Below, in pieces: positions 38,891 to 50,690 of a stretch of DNA of 64,000 bases; within the stretch, counting starts at the first letter, position 1, and every line of letters starts with the position of its first letter. This DNA comes from Parus major (taxonomy: Eukaryota; Chordata; Aves; Passeriformes; Paridae). A program made the translations under genes and the position numbers. The notes under the pieces were generated by a model, which saw nothing but the letters and a program-made list of their open reading frames with translations, was not told the origin of the DNA and searched no databases. The stretch covers positions 91,498,230-91,562,229 of the forward strand of contig NC_031768.1 in the NCBI RefSeq assembly GCF_001522545.3. Reading direction: 5' to 3'.

Positions 38891-39964
38891 GTCGCTTTAT
38901 TGTCTTATGGCCAAATTTTACTTTAGGTTAGCTACTTAATTGCCTCTGTACTTTTAACTGCAAGAGGTATTCCTGCTTCCTTAAATTGTCTTGTGGTGCA
39001 TCTGTGCACTGCTAACAAGCTCTGCTTTTCATGTCTAAAGGGAGATGCCCTTCTGTGATGACTGAAGTGATCGCTCATTGTTCCTTCTCCATCTCCCAAA
39101 GGTGCTGCCAGGCTTTAATGGACTATTCATCAAGTGCTTTGGGATCTTTTGATGGAAGCAGTCCGGGCAAGTGTATAGTTCTCACTGCACAGTGAGAGGG
39201 TGACATGCACCTGTTTAGTCATCAGTCTGCCATGAATAGATAGCTCCTTTCTTTGGACAGTGAAGTCCAGCAGGAATAACACTGTTATGAACTTTTTATG
39301 TGAGGAAAGACAATGTTATGTCAAGCTCCTCTTTCTAATTGTTTGAGTTGGCTAGATCTGTGAAAAGATAGGCAGGTCAGGTTTGGGATTTTGGTTTTGT
39401 TTGCTGCTGTTTGGTTGGTTGGTTGTTTTTTTAAGCAGGGTTTGCTTCTTTGTTGCTGCACAGAAAAGACTTTTTCCAAACTGGGCAGGACCAGTTGCTT
39501 TGAATTGGTCAGAGCTGAGCTTCTGCGTGCAGGTTTATCTTCTGTGCAGTTCTTGCCATTTTACTTCTCTAATAAAGCTCTGTGCATAGCAGGACTCAGG
39601 TGCATTTGTTCTGCCAGTACATCCTGTGCATGGTTTATTGCATGGTACCTCATGCGTGGTACCTCCTGGTACCACAGCATGGTGCCCCTCGTTTCTGCAC
39701 TTGTGTCTGGATTGATGGGGAAACAAGAGGAAGATGAATATGTCAAAGTGAGGGAGAGAGCTGATCTTCATGCATATGCCTGTCCTGCCTAGACATAGTT
39801 ACCTGGTTTATAGTGCCACAGTATTCCAGTTTATTTTTAAAAGGCTGATCCTCAAAGAGGACAAGACATTGTATCCCTGCTGTCACAAATATCTTTCCCT
39901 CCTCCTGCTCCAAGCTGTCTGTTTCCATGTTCTGGACAAGTTCTTCCTCACTCTCTGGCCCTAT

Positions 39965-40170
39965 ACATCTCAGCTCACTCTTTTCTACTTTTTCCTTTTT
40001 TTTTATTTTTTTATTTTTTCCCTTTCATCCTCAGTTTTCTTTGGTTTTACTTCTTTTTTTCTTTCTTTTTTTTTTTTACACCTCTCCTTTCTCATACATT
40101 TGTCATTTTTCTCTCCTCATTTATCCAGCATCCTCATTTACTTTCCCCTCTCTCATTCTGGTGGTCTCCC
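39965..40170. repeat. T/C-rich low-complexity tract
   Basis: Repeated poly-T runs mixed with TTTTTATTTTT and CTTTCTTTTT. The Phe/Leu/Ser-rich translations through it are compositional. Confidence 0.85.
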
Positions 40171-43100
40171 TTCATCATCTTGTGTTGATGTCCTGGATGC
40201 AGCAAAGCTGGGGCACAGACAGCACTCAGGTTGTCCAAGATTTCCTCCAGGTAGTGCCCCTTCCCTAACCATGCATGAGTCACCCCATCTTGCTGGGCTT
40301 TTGTTGTGCTCCTGGCAGCCTGGGGTTGATAGCTATGTCCCTTGTGAAGTACCTTGAGCTCTGCTGATTCCTGCTGTGGCTGTGTGAGCCAGGGCTGTGC
40401 ATCTGTATCCCTTTTTGCTGGGTCCTGAGCACACAGAACAAAAAGGAGAATCCTCCTTCAGGGGGCTTATGCTCCAAGCATTAGGGATAAGAGGTGAATA
40501 CAGGCAGAAAGGAACACATGGAAAGCACAAAATGCTGCAGGTCGACATAATATCGTCAGTCAGGTCCTATAGAACTGCCAAATAATATTATTCTCACTTC
40601 TATTTCCCTTTCTGCTAGCTTTTCTATCCTTTTAATCACTTTTTGGGCCTTCTTTTTACTTTCACCTTAGAGATTATAGGGCTTTGTCATTTTGTTTCCA
40701 AGAAAAGGGAAAGAGTGCAGAGTGTTTTCATTAGGCCAAGGGCTGGAGGGAAGGAGTGAGTCCTGGTATTTGCTAGCTTTAATCTTTATGGTAATACTTC
40801 AGTAAATATCTGCTGTTCTTTCTCTCCTGTCAGTGTAGCAGCCTGTGAATGATATGGAGCTGAGATCAGGGAAGAAGAGGGAACTGCAGAGAGGATTAGA
40901 AGGTTAAGATAGGATTACGGGGTCAAAATAGAAAAAAAAAGGAGAGGAATAAAACAGCAAAAGAAAGGAAAAGAAAATGAAGTGTAGTGGTTGTGACAGG
41001 GGAAAGGAAGGAAAGTGTACAAGGTACCAAGAGAAGATGAGATTTTTATGAATGGGTCGATGCATTCAAAGGTCCTAGAGTCAATAGTCTCTCTAAAATG
41101 ATTTATTGAAGAAAAATTCATTTGTTTTATGTCACCCCATGAAAACTTTTTATTTATTTTTTTTTTTCCCTTCATCATTGCTAGGGATGGGGCCTGCAAG
41201 GGCTGAACCAGATGCACAAACACTCCATTACCCCAGCAGCCCTGCTCGGATGGGAAGGTGCAGTGGGTGGGAATCTGTGTGGCTGTCAGGACTCTGCCGC
41301 AGCTGAGCCTTTCAGGAGAGGGGCAGGAGCCACCACAGCCACACAGCTGGAGGATCTGAAATTGGGAAAGTTGCTGCTGAGCACTGACAACCTCACCCAC
41401 TCCCCTGGGGTCCCACTGGTCTGTGTCCTACTTTTCTGCTGTCTCCTGCTGAGAGTGACAGAAAAACAGAAGAAGGTACAAGCACTTGTTTCCTTGAACT
41501 CCTCTGCATGGAGTTGAGGGAACAGCTTGTGAAGCAGGTTAGGATTTGGGGCTTTGAACATCAGGGCAGTTTCAGTCCTGCTTTTGGTTTGTGTAATCAG
41601 AAGGAAATAATGGATAAAGCTTGTTTGGACTGAGAAGGAAATGACCCAGACCATTGCACACATTTAAGGTATTTGGATGAATTAAACCAAACAAGTCGGA
41701 TGCCTGATCTGCTGCTTCTCCTCTAAAAAATAATGACACAAGAAAAGCTAACACAAATACAGCATCAGGGTTTGGTAACAAAGCTGTTGGAGTTAGGGCA
41801 AAATGAAAGCCTCCCTTGCTCAGCGTGAACTGAATTTTACATCCAAAGTATTCTTCACCTCTGGCAATGCTAGTGAAACATAACCATTCCTCTTTTTATT
41901 ACATGTCACGTAACAAAAAGGTGCAGAGGCTGTGAAATGGCTTCTGATCTCATGTCAGAGAGGGAGACAGAGGTAGCAAGGGGAAAGCTGAGCATGACTT
42001 GCAACCCCTCATGCTTTCCAAGCAGCCCATAAGGCCTGGCCCATCATCTGTGTCACAGGCTCTGCTGCTGGGTTAGCATGAGTTTTGCAGGAGGCAAATG
42101 AATGCCTTTCTGGAGGGAAGGATTAGGGAAAAAGGAGCACACCACTTTCTTTGCTTTAGACTCAGTGCCTTTCACTATTGGTTGCAGCCTGTAGCCCTTG
42201 CTGTCAAGTTATTAGATACAACATTGCCTGACACCACTGGGACATGTGGCACTTATCTCCAGCCAAAGAGCAGAGTTTTGAAAGTCTCCTGTGGCCCTCT
42301 CTGTGGGTAAAAATTCTGGCTGGCCCATGTGTAATTGAGAGGTTAGAAGTATTCTTCCTTTTGTATTTCTTCTTTTTCCTGAAACAACTTCTGCTCCTGC
42401 CAGGGCATGTAGTCACTGCTTCTGTCTCTTCCCTAAGGGAGTGAAAGTTCATAGTAAGTCTTTTCCTTCCTTTATTTCTGTTACACTCGCACTTTGAGAA
42501 GTTGGAGGTGGCAAGTCCTGTCAATCTCCTCATTCTCTGATTTAACCCAGTAGTTCTGTGCAACAGGGCATGGTTCTTGTTTTAAATGAAATTGGGGTGC
42601 TCTTATAAACTAGGCAGCCCTTTTCTTCAAGTAACAATCATTTTTGTCAATCAATTTTGTCATCCCTTTCTCTCTATCGCTCAGTTCTCCGAGTCTTCTT
42701 TTTAGCCTGTGCTTTCTGAAGGCACCTGTGCCACTCTTTTGAGATTCTGCTGGCTGCAGCTCATCTGAAGCATGGGTTTTGGTCTCTGACCATGTTCTTT
42801 GGACGAGTTAAGATGTCCAGAGGGCCTCATGAGCTTTTTGTAATTGCTATCTGCATCCAGACAGCTGGACTTCATTTTATTTGCATTTAATAATAAGCTG
42901 CTTTTCTTTAGCTGGAAGTTGCAAATTATCAAAACCCATCAAATCCTATCCATTGAAACTAAATATATAGTCTCCAATCAAACCCAGGTTGACTGGCTGC
43001 CAAATGGTCTCAGGGCAGGACTAGGACAACTGCTGTATATACAGGGGTAGGAGCTTCTTTGATGTATTTCACTAGGGGCAATGCAAGACATTTCTGATAT

Positions 43101-43244
43101 AATGTGATTGTTCAGAGAAACGCCTAAGCTGCCTTGGCCCTGTGTATTCATCTTTAATTATTAAAATAGGACAGATAATTCATAACCCTTGAGGTCTTTA
43201 TTTTATTTTTTGACATTGATATTCAATGTATGCTTGGCCAAGGG

Positions 43245-43390
43245 GGAGAAAGGTAGATTCCAAGAGCAAGAGAACAAAGCAAGAGGAGAAGAAAGAGGAT
43301 GAAGAAAAGAAAAAAGAGAAGAAAGATATTAAAATAAAAAGCAAGTTGGAAATGAGAGAGAATGAGGAGTAAGTGGGGCAGAAAAGCAGA
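43245..43390. repeat. Purine-rich (GA/GAA) tract
   Basis: About 145 bp dominated by A and G on the + strand (for example GAGGAGAAGAAAGAGGATGA), with few pyrimidines. A second, shorter purine-rich patch lies at 43735-43830. Confidence 0.85.
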
Positions 43391-44759
43391 ATAGCCTAAT
43401 GGTTAATTGTACATATTTTCTTTTTTTTTTTTAGAACAGGGACTGTTCTGCACTCTACGTTGCCACGTTGTTGCTTGTTATCACACACATCTGGATATGT
43501 TGCTATCTATCAGTGATTTGTCTGCTCCTGTGTGTTTTGGGGAGGGGTCTCGTGTGATCTGATGAAGGTGGGCACTCTGCAGGGAGTGTGAGGGGTGGGC
43601 TTTGCTCTAACAATCTTCCAGTGCATGTACTTTTCCATCAGCTCACCAGCAGAGCCAGTTGTCAAAGAACAGCTTCTTCAAGGGGGTGTTTTCAGAGAGT
43701 TTGGAGGATGAGGTTCAAGAGCGGTGAGGGATAAGGGATGGAGAGAAGAAAATAAAAGAGAGGAAGGAAATACAGATAAGGAGAGACTCAAATGGAAAAA
43801 AAGGCTGCAATAAAGTCAGAGGGAATTAAGACAGACAGACCACTGGATAACAGCAGATTCCAGCAAGTTGAGAGGCAGTAATGTCAATGTCCTCTTGCTC
43901 GGTCACTGTCAGTCAGCGTAAATGCTGCTGTACATTCACAGCCAAAAGGGCTTAGAAAAGCTAATGAGCAGGGAAACAATGAGGAATGGGGGAAGAATTT
44001 CTCTGTGAAAACTCTGGCTGAGAGGGGATGTTTCTCTGCAAAAGGATTTGCAAGGCATAACAGCACCACTAGTGCAATAAATAAGCAGAGCAAGGGTGAG
44101 TGTGGAGTGAGGAAAGAGAAAATAACAAGAAACCAGGCCATAGTAAAGAAATGTGAGAGCCTGCTGTATTTCCGCTGTCTAAATCTGCTTGGTCCTGGTA
44201 ATTGGAAAGAACAGACTGAGAGTGTTTGTCAGAGTTGCAAGTTTAATGACTTGAAATTACAGCAGCCTAACATCCATTAAGCTGAAGCATTTGTTTTGGA
44301 AGTGTCATTTTTCATGAGGGAACACTGTCAGAGCATTGCCCAGTCTTCGGCTGGCAGAGCTTTCTGGTGGCAATGCAAGTTAGGCATGCCTAGGAGCCAC
44401 AGGATAGGAGCAAGGGGTTTTGGCAGAGCTGGGTTTGGGAAACTTAGGGCTAGGGGAGAGTTTGTGCTGCAGGGTAGGAGAGCACCACTGGCAGGATTAC
44501 GTTCTAGCATACCACATCCTTTCCCTCACTTGTGTCATTATTGTTCCTAAGCATCCATATCCCCTTGCATTTTTCCTTGAGGGGAGATACAAATTCTGCT
44601 TTGTTTCCCAGTCTGAGATGGTAGCACCCACTCTGCCATGTCTAGAGCACAGTTTGGAGATAGGTCTCTCTGAGCAAAGACAGGTCTGCTTTTGTTCCTG
44701 CATTCAGGAACAAAATTCAGGGTTTGCATTCATTTCTCAGTTCAGAGGACTTACAGGAA

Positions 44760-44925
44760 CATCATAAAATCAATTTAATTGGAGGGGGACCTTAAAGATC
44801 ATCTAATTCCAACATCCCTGCCATGGGTGGGGACACCTTCCACTTGACCAGGTGGCTCAAAGCACCATCCAGTCTGGCACTGAACACTTCCAGGGATGGG
44901 ATAAACACTTCCACAGATTTGCTGG
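44760..44925 (-). mobile_element. CR1 LINE 3' fragment (reverse orientation)
   Basis: On the + strand: CATCATAAAATCAATTTAATTGG, GACCTTAAAGATCATCTAAT, CCATGGGTGGGGACACCTTCC, ACTTGACCAGGTGGCTCAAA, GAACACTTCCAGGGATGGGA. This is the reverse complement of a CR1 3' end, about 165 bp long and truncated at its 5' end. Confidence 0.92.
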
Positions 44926-47559
44926 CCAGCAGTTAACTGTCAGTGCTGTTCTCCAAGTTCACAGTTAAATGGCCATGTGTTTTCTCCCCATTTGAGTTTC
45001 CCCACAGTAGTATGAAGGCAGCAGGGTTTCTCTGTTTCACAGAAAGGATCATTCATAGTCATGCATGTTCGTGAAGATCACTGTAACAAAAGAAAAACAG
45101 AAAAGCAAAGTATTATTTTTCAAACATATCTCTGTACTTTAAGCAGTGCTACTTCCAGTGGAGGTATGACTGGAGACAAGAGCAGGGAGTGAATTGTTAT
45201 GATTGAAAAGCAAGTCTCCTCTAAGTAAAGGAATGCATCAAAAATTTAGAAAGTTACAAAAAACCATACCTTGCTTAAGAGTCCATGGTCTGTCAGCATG
45301 AGCTTGCAGAGCATTTGGGCATTTCAGCAAGGTTGACTCTCTGCAATGGATGTGGAAAGACACCAGGTAAACTCATTAGAACCATTGTTTAGTGTTTTAA
45401 ATAATTGTGGTTTTGAGGCTTCACATATTACACTGCTGCTGGGTACTGATGATGTACAAACTGTTTTTAGTAGGTGGATGTTATAAATTTCCTGCTGAGT
45501 CCCTATTATGGTACTTGATAATGGTCCCCAAATGTATACCAGGGTCAGTGTTTTAATACCAGCAACTAGAGTAGTTCACATGCATCTTTTATTACTTGAT
45601 TATCTGCTTCCGAAATACATTTCAGACTGTCGAAACTATGGATTCCAGGATAGAAATTTGAGCCAAACCCATGAAACCATGAAGTAGTTTGAGTTACAGC
45701 AATTTTGTCTCAATCTAATGACCAGTGGATCCATGACCCAGGCCAGTAAGCAGGGTGCGGTGACCTGATAACAGCACAGATTTATGCTGAGAAGGCAGCA
45801 ACCAAAAGGTTTTTGTGAATTCATCCCCTAGCAGGTTCACAGCAAAATTCACTGCCAGGTCTGAAATTTCCTGGCACATTTCTGAGGGTTTGAACTCAGG
45901 ATTTCTCAGGTCTGTTGCTGCTGAGAGTATGCTGGTACCTTGCAAGTTTTGTTGTGCACACTAAGGGTTCATGTCACTTCCCTGCTATTTGACATCTTTA
46001 TGTGTGGGCCTGTTAGAGCAAAAGACTCTTGACAGTGCCCTAGGACAGGAAACAGCAGTGTGAGTGAAAGTTTTCAGGACAGCAGCACAGGAACTGAGGA
46101 TTGGCCAGAACAGCAAACAAACCCTCCTGTCAACCCTTTGAAACAGTGGCTGACTAAGAGATGGCTTCTAAATTTCAGCTGAAGAATGCCAAGCCATTGA
46201 GCTCTTTGGGACCAGGTCTCTGGCATCCAGCTTTACCAGTCATGCTGAACAGAGGATTTTCCTTACTTTTTTGCTCTTTAATCACCTTCCTGCTGAAGGT
46301 TGGCTGGGTTTGGAGCAGATACTGTGAAGCCTACGTTAGTATCCTGTGTATTTTCCTCTCCGTACCATCTGTTCGCGGACTGGATTACAGTTGCGCCAGT
46401 TAAAAAGCAGATTGCCTTGGCCCAAGGTCAGGATCGCAGCCCTGGTGCCCTGCCTCTCTCCCATGAATTTACACTCAATGCAGAGCTCACTGCCTCTCTG
46501 CTGCATTCCCTGAAACTCCCACCTGCTATGATGGAGGGCTGGGCAGGCTCTTTCCTCCTACACCATGCTCACCCTCTCGCTCCCACCCATCCTCCTGTCC
46601 TTTTTCCTCCTCTGTGGCCTCCATCTGGCTCAGTGTAAAGGTAAAAGTACTGGCTCAGCCTTGCTTTGCCTTCAGCAACACTGCTCAGACCTGTCAGCAC
46701 ACCAGCCTCTGCATTCATCAGCCCTGCTCCGAGGAGCCCATCTTTCCATATCGCTTTGGGGACTTCTGAGGGACCCTTAGATCCTGCTATTCCAACTGTT
46801 CTGGGGTTAACTCACTGCAAGAGATGATGAGGAGGTGCTGGGAGTTAGCATGTCAATCCCTTCATCCTGCATCTTGCCTAAGTGGCAGTAGCAGAGAAGG
46901 ATTGCAGTGGTACTGCACTGCTGTTGTCCACAAGCACAGAAGTATCCTATATGAAAAAATGAAGGCAGTGGTTTTGTTCACCAGAGTTGAGCAGTATCCA
47001 CAGGGTTCTCATAAATAGCAGGTGAATTCCTGATTAATATTAATCAGAGGAGAGAAACAGGGCAGCTGGCAGGTTTACCCTTGGACTCAGGACAACTTGC
47101 AGTCCCTTGCTCAGTGGTTCTGTGACCTAAGTCAGACTGTCTAGCTGTCCCATTGAGAGAGTTTAGGACTCCCCAGTCATGGGCTACTCATGTTTAGCAT
47201 GCCGCCTCTTTCCCCCAGACTCAGTTTCCTTCTCACTCCCCGAGTTTGGCAACAAGGATTCACATGAACCATGGGGCTGTGCTTGAGACTAAATGGGCAC
47301 CCGGTGCATCGATTTGCCCCTGCCTTTTGCTTCTGAACTGATTGTGTAGTCAGATGCTGTTTGATTCTTCTCTTGTTCTAACTCAAACCCTCTCTAATGT
47401 GCCCTCTGTTTTTTAGGGGCAGTGCAGTGCCTCAATCAGCTTCTTTGTAGAAGGTGGCAGGACTCTACTGGTGCTCCCTTTTTTTGTAGTGCAGTCCCTT
47501 GCTCGGCTTTCTACTTCCAACCTTGTATCACACACAGTGTTCTGTCTGCCAGCACCCCA
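44926..47559. other. Intron 1; weak MIR-like relic and a signal-peptide-like frame, otherwise nothing
   Basis: A weak reverse MIR-like match sits at about 45830-45935. A 71-codon frame at 46565-46780 with a signal-peptide-like start is discussed as an observation; I do not call it a gene. Confidence 0.55.
45830..45935 (-). mobile_element. Possible MIR-like SINE relic (reverse orientation)
   Basis: GGTTCACAGCAAAATTCACT, then GGGTTTGAACTCAGGATTTC and TCAGGTCTGTTGCTG resemble the reverse complement of the tRNA-derived head of MIR (GGTCACACAGC, GGATTTGAACTCAGGTCTC). Weak. Confidence 0.35.
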
Positions 47560-48400
47560 TCCTTATGAGTACAGTGGATCTCAAAGGGCTTTGTCCTTGA
47601 TGTCTGCTTTGTAGATGATCGCACTGCCATATCCAGGTTCAACCACCTAAAGCAGCTTCTAGACATACTGTACTCTGACCTGTCTCACACTGTCTCTGCA
47701 ACTCTCCATCAACAAGTGCTCACAACTCAGGCTGAATAGTGTTGAAAAGCTGCTTGTCTTTTCCTTTGAATTCTCTTCACTTCAGTCTTTTTGTGACTCC
47801 AAATGATGAAAAAATCCTCCCAGTCACGTACTTGTGAAATATGGAGGCTAGTTATTTTCTCCCTTGTATTCTTCCCAACATGTGTCTTCCTCTACCAGGT
47901 ATAGAAAATCCATCTCCTGTTTCTCAAGACTGAGACCCTTTGTTCATGCCTTAGCCTTCCTCAATCTTGATTTTTGTAACCTCTTCTGCCTCTCTTGCTT
48001 GAACACCAGCTTGCTTCCTGTGACATACTAAAACTGCCCCTTTTCCTCTGCCATGCAGAACACATTGCCTTTTTTCTGTTTTCATTGCTTTGTCAGATTC
48101 CCTTTGAATTTCCTTGTTCTTCCCTTCATGACTTTAAACATGATGTTTCTAATCCAGCTTTCAAATCCCCTCCAGTTCTCTACCTTTCTGTAAACTGCAT
48201 TGTCCCGTTCGTCTCCCACATGTATTTTTCAGATATTTCTAGCAATGCAACCCCCTTCTAAGGCTGATCTTTCTCTGTATTGTCTCCTTCTTTTCTAACT
48301 CTCTAAAGTGTTTACCTTTTCCTTTGCTTTCTCAGTGTCAAATGAGTGAACCTTCCTGCCTTCTTCTGTGCCTTGCCTCATCCATTTCTTTCAGCATTGA
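47560..48400 (+). mobile_element. Ancient L2-like LINE fragment (reverse-transcriptase region)
   Basis: Pyrimidine-rich + strand sequence whose order of landmarks follows an L2-type reverse transcriptase. A frame at about 47605-47660 reads CFVDDRTAIS, a decayed active-site-type motif (Y/F-A-D-D in intact elements). After a frameshift, about 40 codons on, comes QLRLNSVEKLLVF (L2 type: LKLN..KTELL.F), near 47720-47760. Further on, near 47930-47990, GCCTTAGCCTTCCTCAATC then TTGATTTTTGTAACC reads ALAFLNLDFCNL, matching the L2 S-R-L-D-Y-C-N-S segment. Stops and frameshifts are frequent, so it is a fossil. L2 elements are ancestral amniote repeats and rare in birds; the ends of the fragment are approximate. 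Confidence 0.6.
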
Positions 48401-49382
48401 AGCACACTAGCTTTGTCCTTAGCTTTGCAGGGCTGGGCTTGGTGACTTATACACCCACTCAACTGTCCTATAATCCAACCATCCCTGCAGAAATTTTAGC
48501 TGTTGTCATCTCAGGAGCCCATCTTGCACACTGCAACGTGCCTTGTTTTGGCAAGTAGCCTCAGAAAGAAGGTGGGGGATCTGGGTGGGAGGAGTGCCCT
48601 GGGTCTAGGTGGGGTATCCATGTTGGATATGGATGGATTAGGGAGACTTAATCAGTTGTGTAATAGCACTAAGAGGATTGCTGTATCTTCCCAAGCATGA
48701 CTCAACTGAAGTGTTATTTTGGAAGTAGGTGGACAGGTGATATGACCTAAGAGGAAAAGGAGGAAACACGTTCCTCTGTCATATCTCCTTTATTTTCTTT
48801 TTTTCTTTTTGGTTTGGTCTCGTTCTTGTTGCCAGAAACACAGTACAGAACCTGCCTGCTGCAGCAGAAACAATCCTCTTGACCTGATCCTCCTCTGTGG
48901 CTCCTATGGAGGATTTTTGCAGCACTTTCCCTGTTACACATACTTGCTTATTGGTAGAAGTGATCAAAATGTGGGGAGATGGAAGAGAGCCGTCAGCAGG
49001 TATGACAGAAGGATCTTGGGAATGACACAGAAACATCCCTCCTAGTGTGGGGCTTGAGGAGCACCTAGAGGGGAGGAAGAGACCCTTTTGGTACCAGAGA
49101 ATGATGCTTCTGGCCAGGGAGTGGCCTATTCCCTGTGCCAGGCTCCATTAGCAGTATAGATTCCGGAGGAAGATTAACGACTGGCTATGGTGCAGAGCCA
49201 CTGCTTTCCTCTCCCTAACCTGGGCAGATTAATGAGGTGCTCTCTCTATGCAGCATATGGCCATGTGCTTGTGAGATTCAGCACGGGACCAGGTCAGCTG
49301 CCTAGCTGGAGTTAAAGATGTTTGGATCTCTGCCGAGTGATCAGGGGAAAGAAGGAAGGGCTGCCGATAGCTGGAGTGGGGC
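48401..49382. other. Intron 1; nothing recognised
   Basis: No exon, repeat or RNA gene recognised. Confidence 0.5.
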
Positions 49383-49550
49383 TATTAAAAGCCAATACTC
49401 TAATGAACCAGCAATGGCACCTAATCAATGTGTGAAAAATGGGTAATTCTTGCTAATGCCCTGTTAATGTTCTCATAATGATCTGTCAGGGAACTCTGGC
49501 TAATTATTGTCATGGCAATTTGGCACAAGTTTGCCCCGGATAATGTGGCC
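49383..49550. promoter_or_regulatory. Candidate enhancer: dense TAAT cluster
   Basis: Eight TAAT cores on the + strand (49401, 49422, 49444, 49454, 49465, 49477, 49501, 49541), several as TAATGA, TAATCA or TAATTATT, plus an ATTA at 49383. That is well above the roughly one expected in 145 bp of random sequence. The surrounding sequence looks non-repetitive. Homeodomain factors bind this core, so a neural enhancer inside LSAMP intron 1 is a reasonable hypothesis, unproven. Confidence 0.4.
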
Positions 49551-50359
49551 TGGGTGAATAGAAGCATGTATTGCTTCCCATGTCCCAGAACTCTGCTGTT
49601 CTCTCCACATCTTCCTGCTTTTCTTCTGCTATCTCCTTTTTCTGGTCACTCTTTTAATCAGGCAATTAGTTGATTGATTAGCTAATGTTTGTACAACACT
49701 TTGAACATGCAAAGTGCTAATTCTGTCCTCTTTGTTATTCCTCCTTTGCATCTGTCTTTTTTTTTTCTTGCTTTTCTGATGTGTCTGAGGACCAGTTGTG
49801 TTCTGTGATGTCAAAGAATGCAGGTGAGGTCACAGCCGAGAATCCACAATGCAACTATCCCCCACTTTCTTTATCCTTGAACCAATCCCATTGCACATGC
49901 TTTCCTCTGTCCCTGACTTTGGTCTGATACCCCGTTGCAATCTACCACTGCTTGGTGCATGTAAATCCACTCTGCATTAATTTGAGCTTCTTGATGCATA
50001 ATTCAGGCCTAACGTGCTGCAGACAGCATGGAGCCTTTTCCGGGGCTCGTGTAAATCCTGTGGATGTACATCACTCCCAAAATTCCCTGCAGTTAATGGG
50101 TGATGTTGGACCGTTGATCCTGTTTTACTTGCCCATGGGTTGTTGACTTTGGGCTGTGTTTTTCCTTAACATAATGGGATGAAACTTAGAGAGAGGAAAG
50201 AACACGGTGTGCTCTGCTCATCCCTCTTGCCTTTGAAAGTCATGTCTTTTCCCTGCTGTGCTAAATCAGGAATATTGGTGACTTACATTTAAGCTCTTTC
50301 TACATAAGCTTGCAGCTAGCTGGAAAGGAAGCGAGTGGGAGGGCAAGTGGAGAGCGACC

Positions 50360-50520
50360 TATTTGCACATTAATGAACGATACGCCCCATTGTATTATGT
50401 AAAGGCCTGGTTTTGCATGTGTTTACATGGCTTTTCAAAAGGGGAAACCCCCGTCACTGGCAACCCTCAGGAGAAACATATGGCTATAGAATGGCAGTAC
50501 AGTTATAGAGAAGCCTTTCA
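50360..50520. promoter_or_regulatory. Candidate conserved non-coding patch (FOX/octamer-like words)
   Basis: Includes TTTGCACATTAATGAACG, TTTTGCATGTGTTTACATGG (an octamer-like TTTGCAT next to the forkhead core TGTTTAC) and GGGGAAACCCCCG. Complex and non-repetitive sequence in a large neural gene intron; judged by eye only. Confidence 0.25.
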
Positions 50521-50534
50521 CTCATAGCTGACAT

Positions 50535-50690
50535 TTCTATAGCGCTCCTTAGTGTCATCCAGGAAGATCCCAAAACCACTTAGCTCACTGCTGAAACACG
50601 GCCAACTCCGAGGTGGAACAAAGTCACCATTCTTGTAGCGGAATTCCTGTACAGTGAATGTTTAGGACAGGGTTTGAAAATCCTTTCTGT
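50535..50690. mobile_element. Possible ancient amniote interspersed repeat
   Basis: ATTTCTATAGCGCTCCTTAG, CATCCAGGAAGATCCCAAAA, CACTTAGCTCACTGCTGAAA and GAGGTGGAACAAAGTCACCA resemble a repeat remembered from turtles and birds (TATAGCGCCTT..., GATCCCAAAGCACTTTAC, ACTGCTGAAATGCAGCCACC, GGGTGGAA.....CAGCCATT). I cannot name the family. Confidence 0.4.

Larger units (their letters stand above)
38891..44759. other. Intron 1; low-complexity tracts, no gene
   Basis: Contains a triple GGTACC patch (39643-39674), a pyrimidine/T-rich tract (39965-40170), a poly-T run (about 41154-41168) and purine-rich tracts (43245-43390, 43735-43830). The long open frame at 39770-40357 is an artefact of T- and C-runs. 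Confidence 0.6.

Noticed and set aside
39770..40357. A 195-codon open frame
   Set aside because: Created by poly-T and T/C runs giving Phe/Leu/Ser strings; no domain, and an overlapping frame is open as well.
40915..41400. A 161-codon reverse-strand open frame
   Set aside because: Its C-terminal half is Phe/Ser/Leu-rich from a purine-rich + strand; no protein family resemblance.
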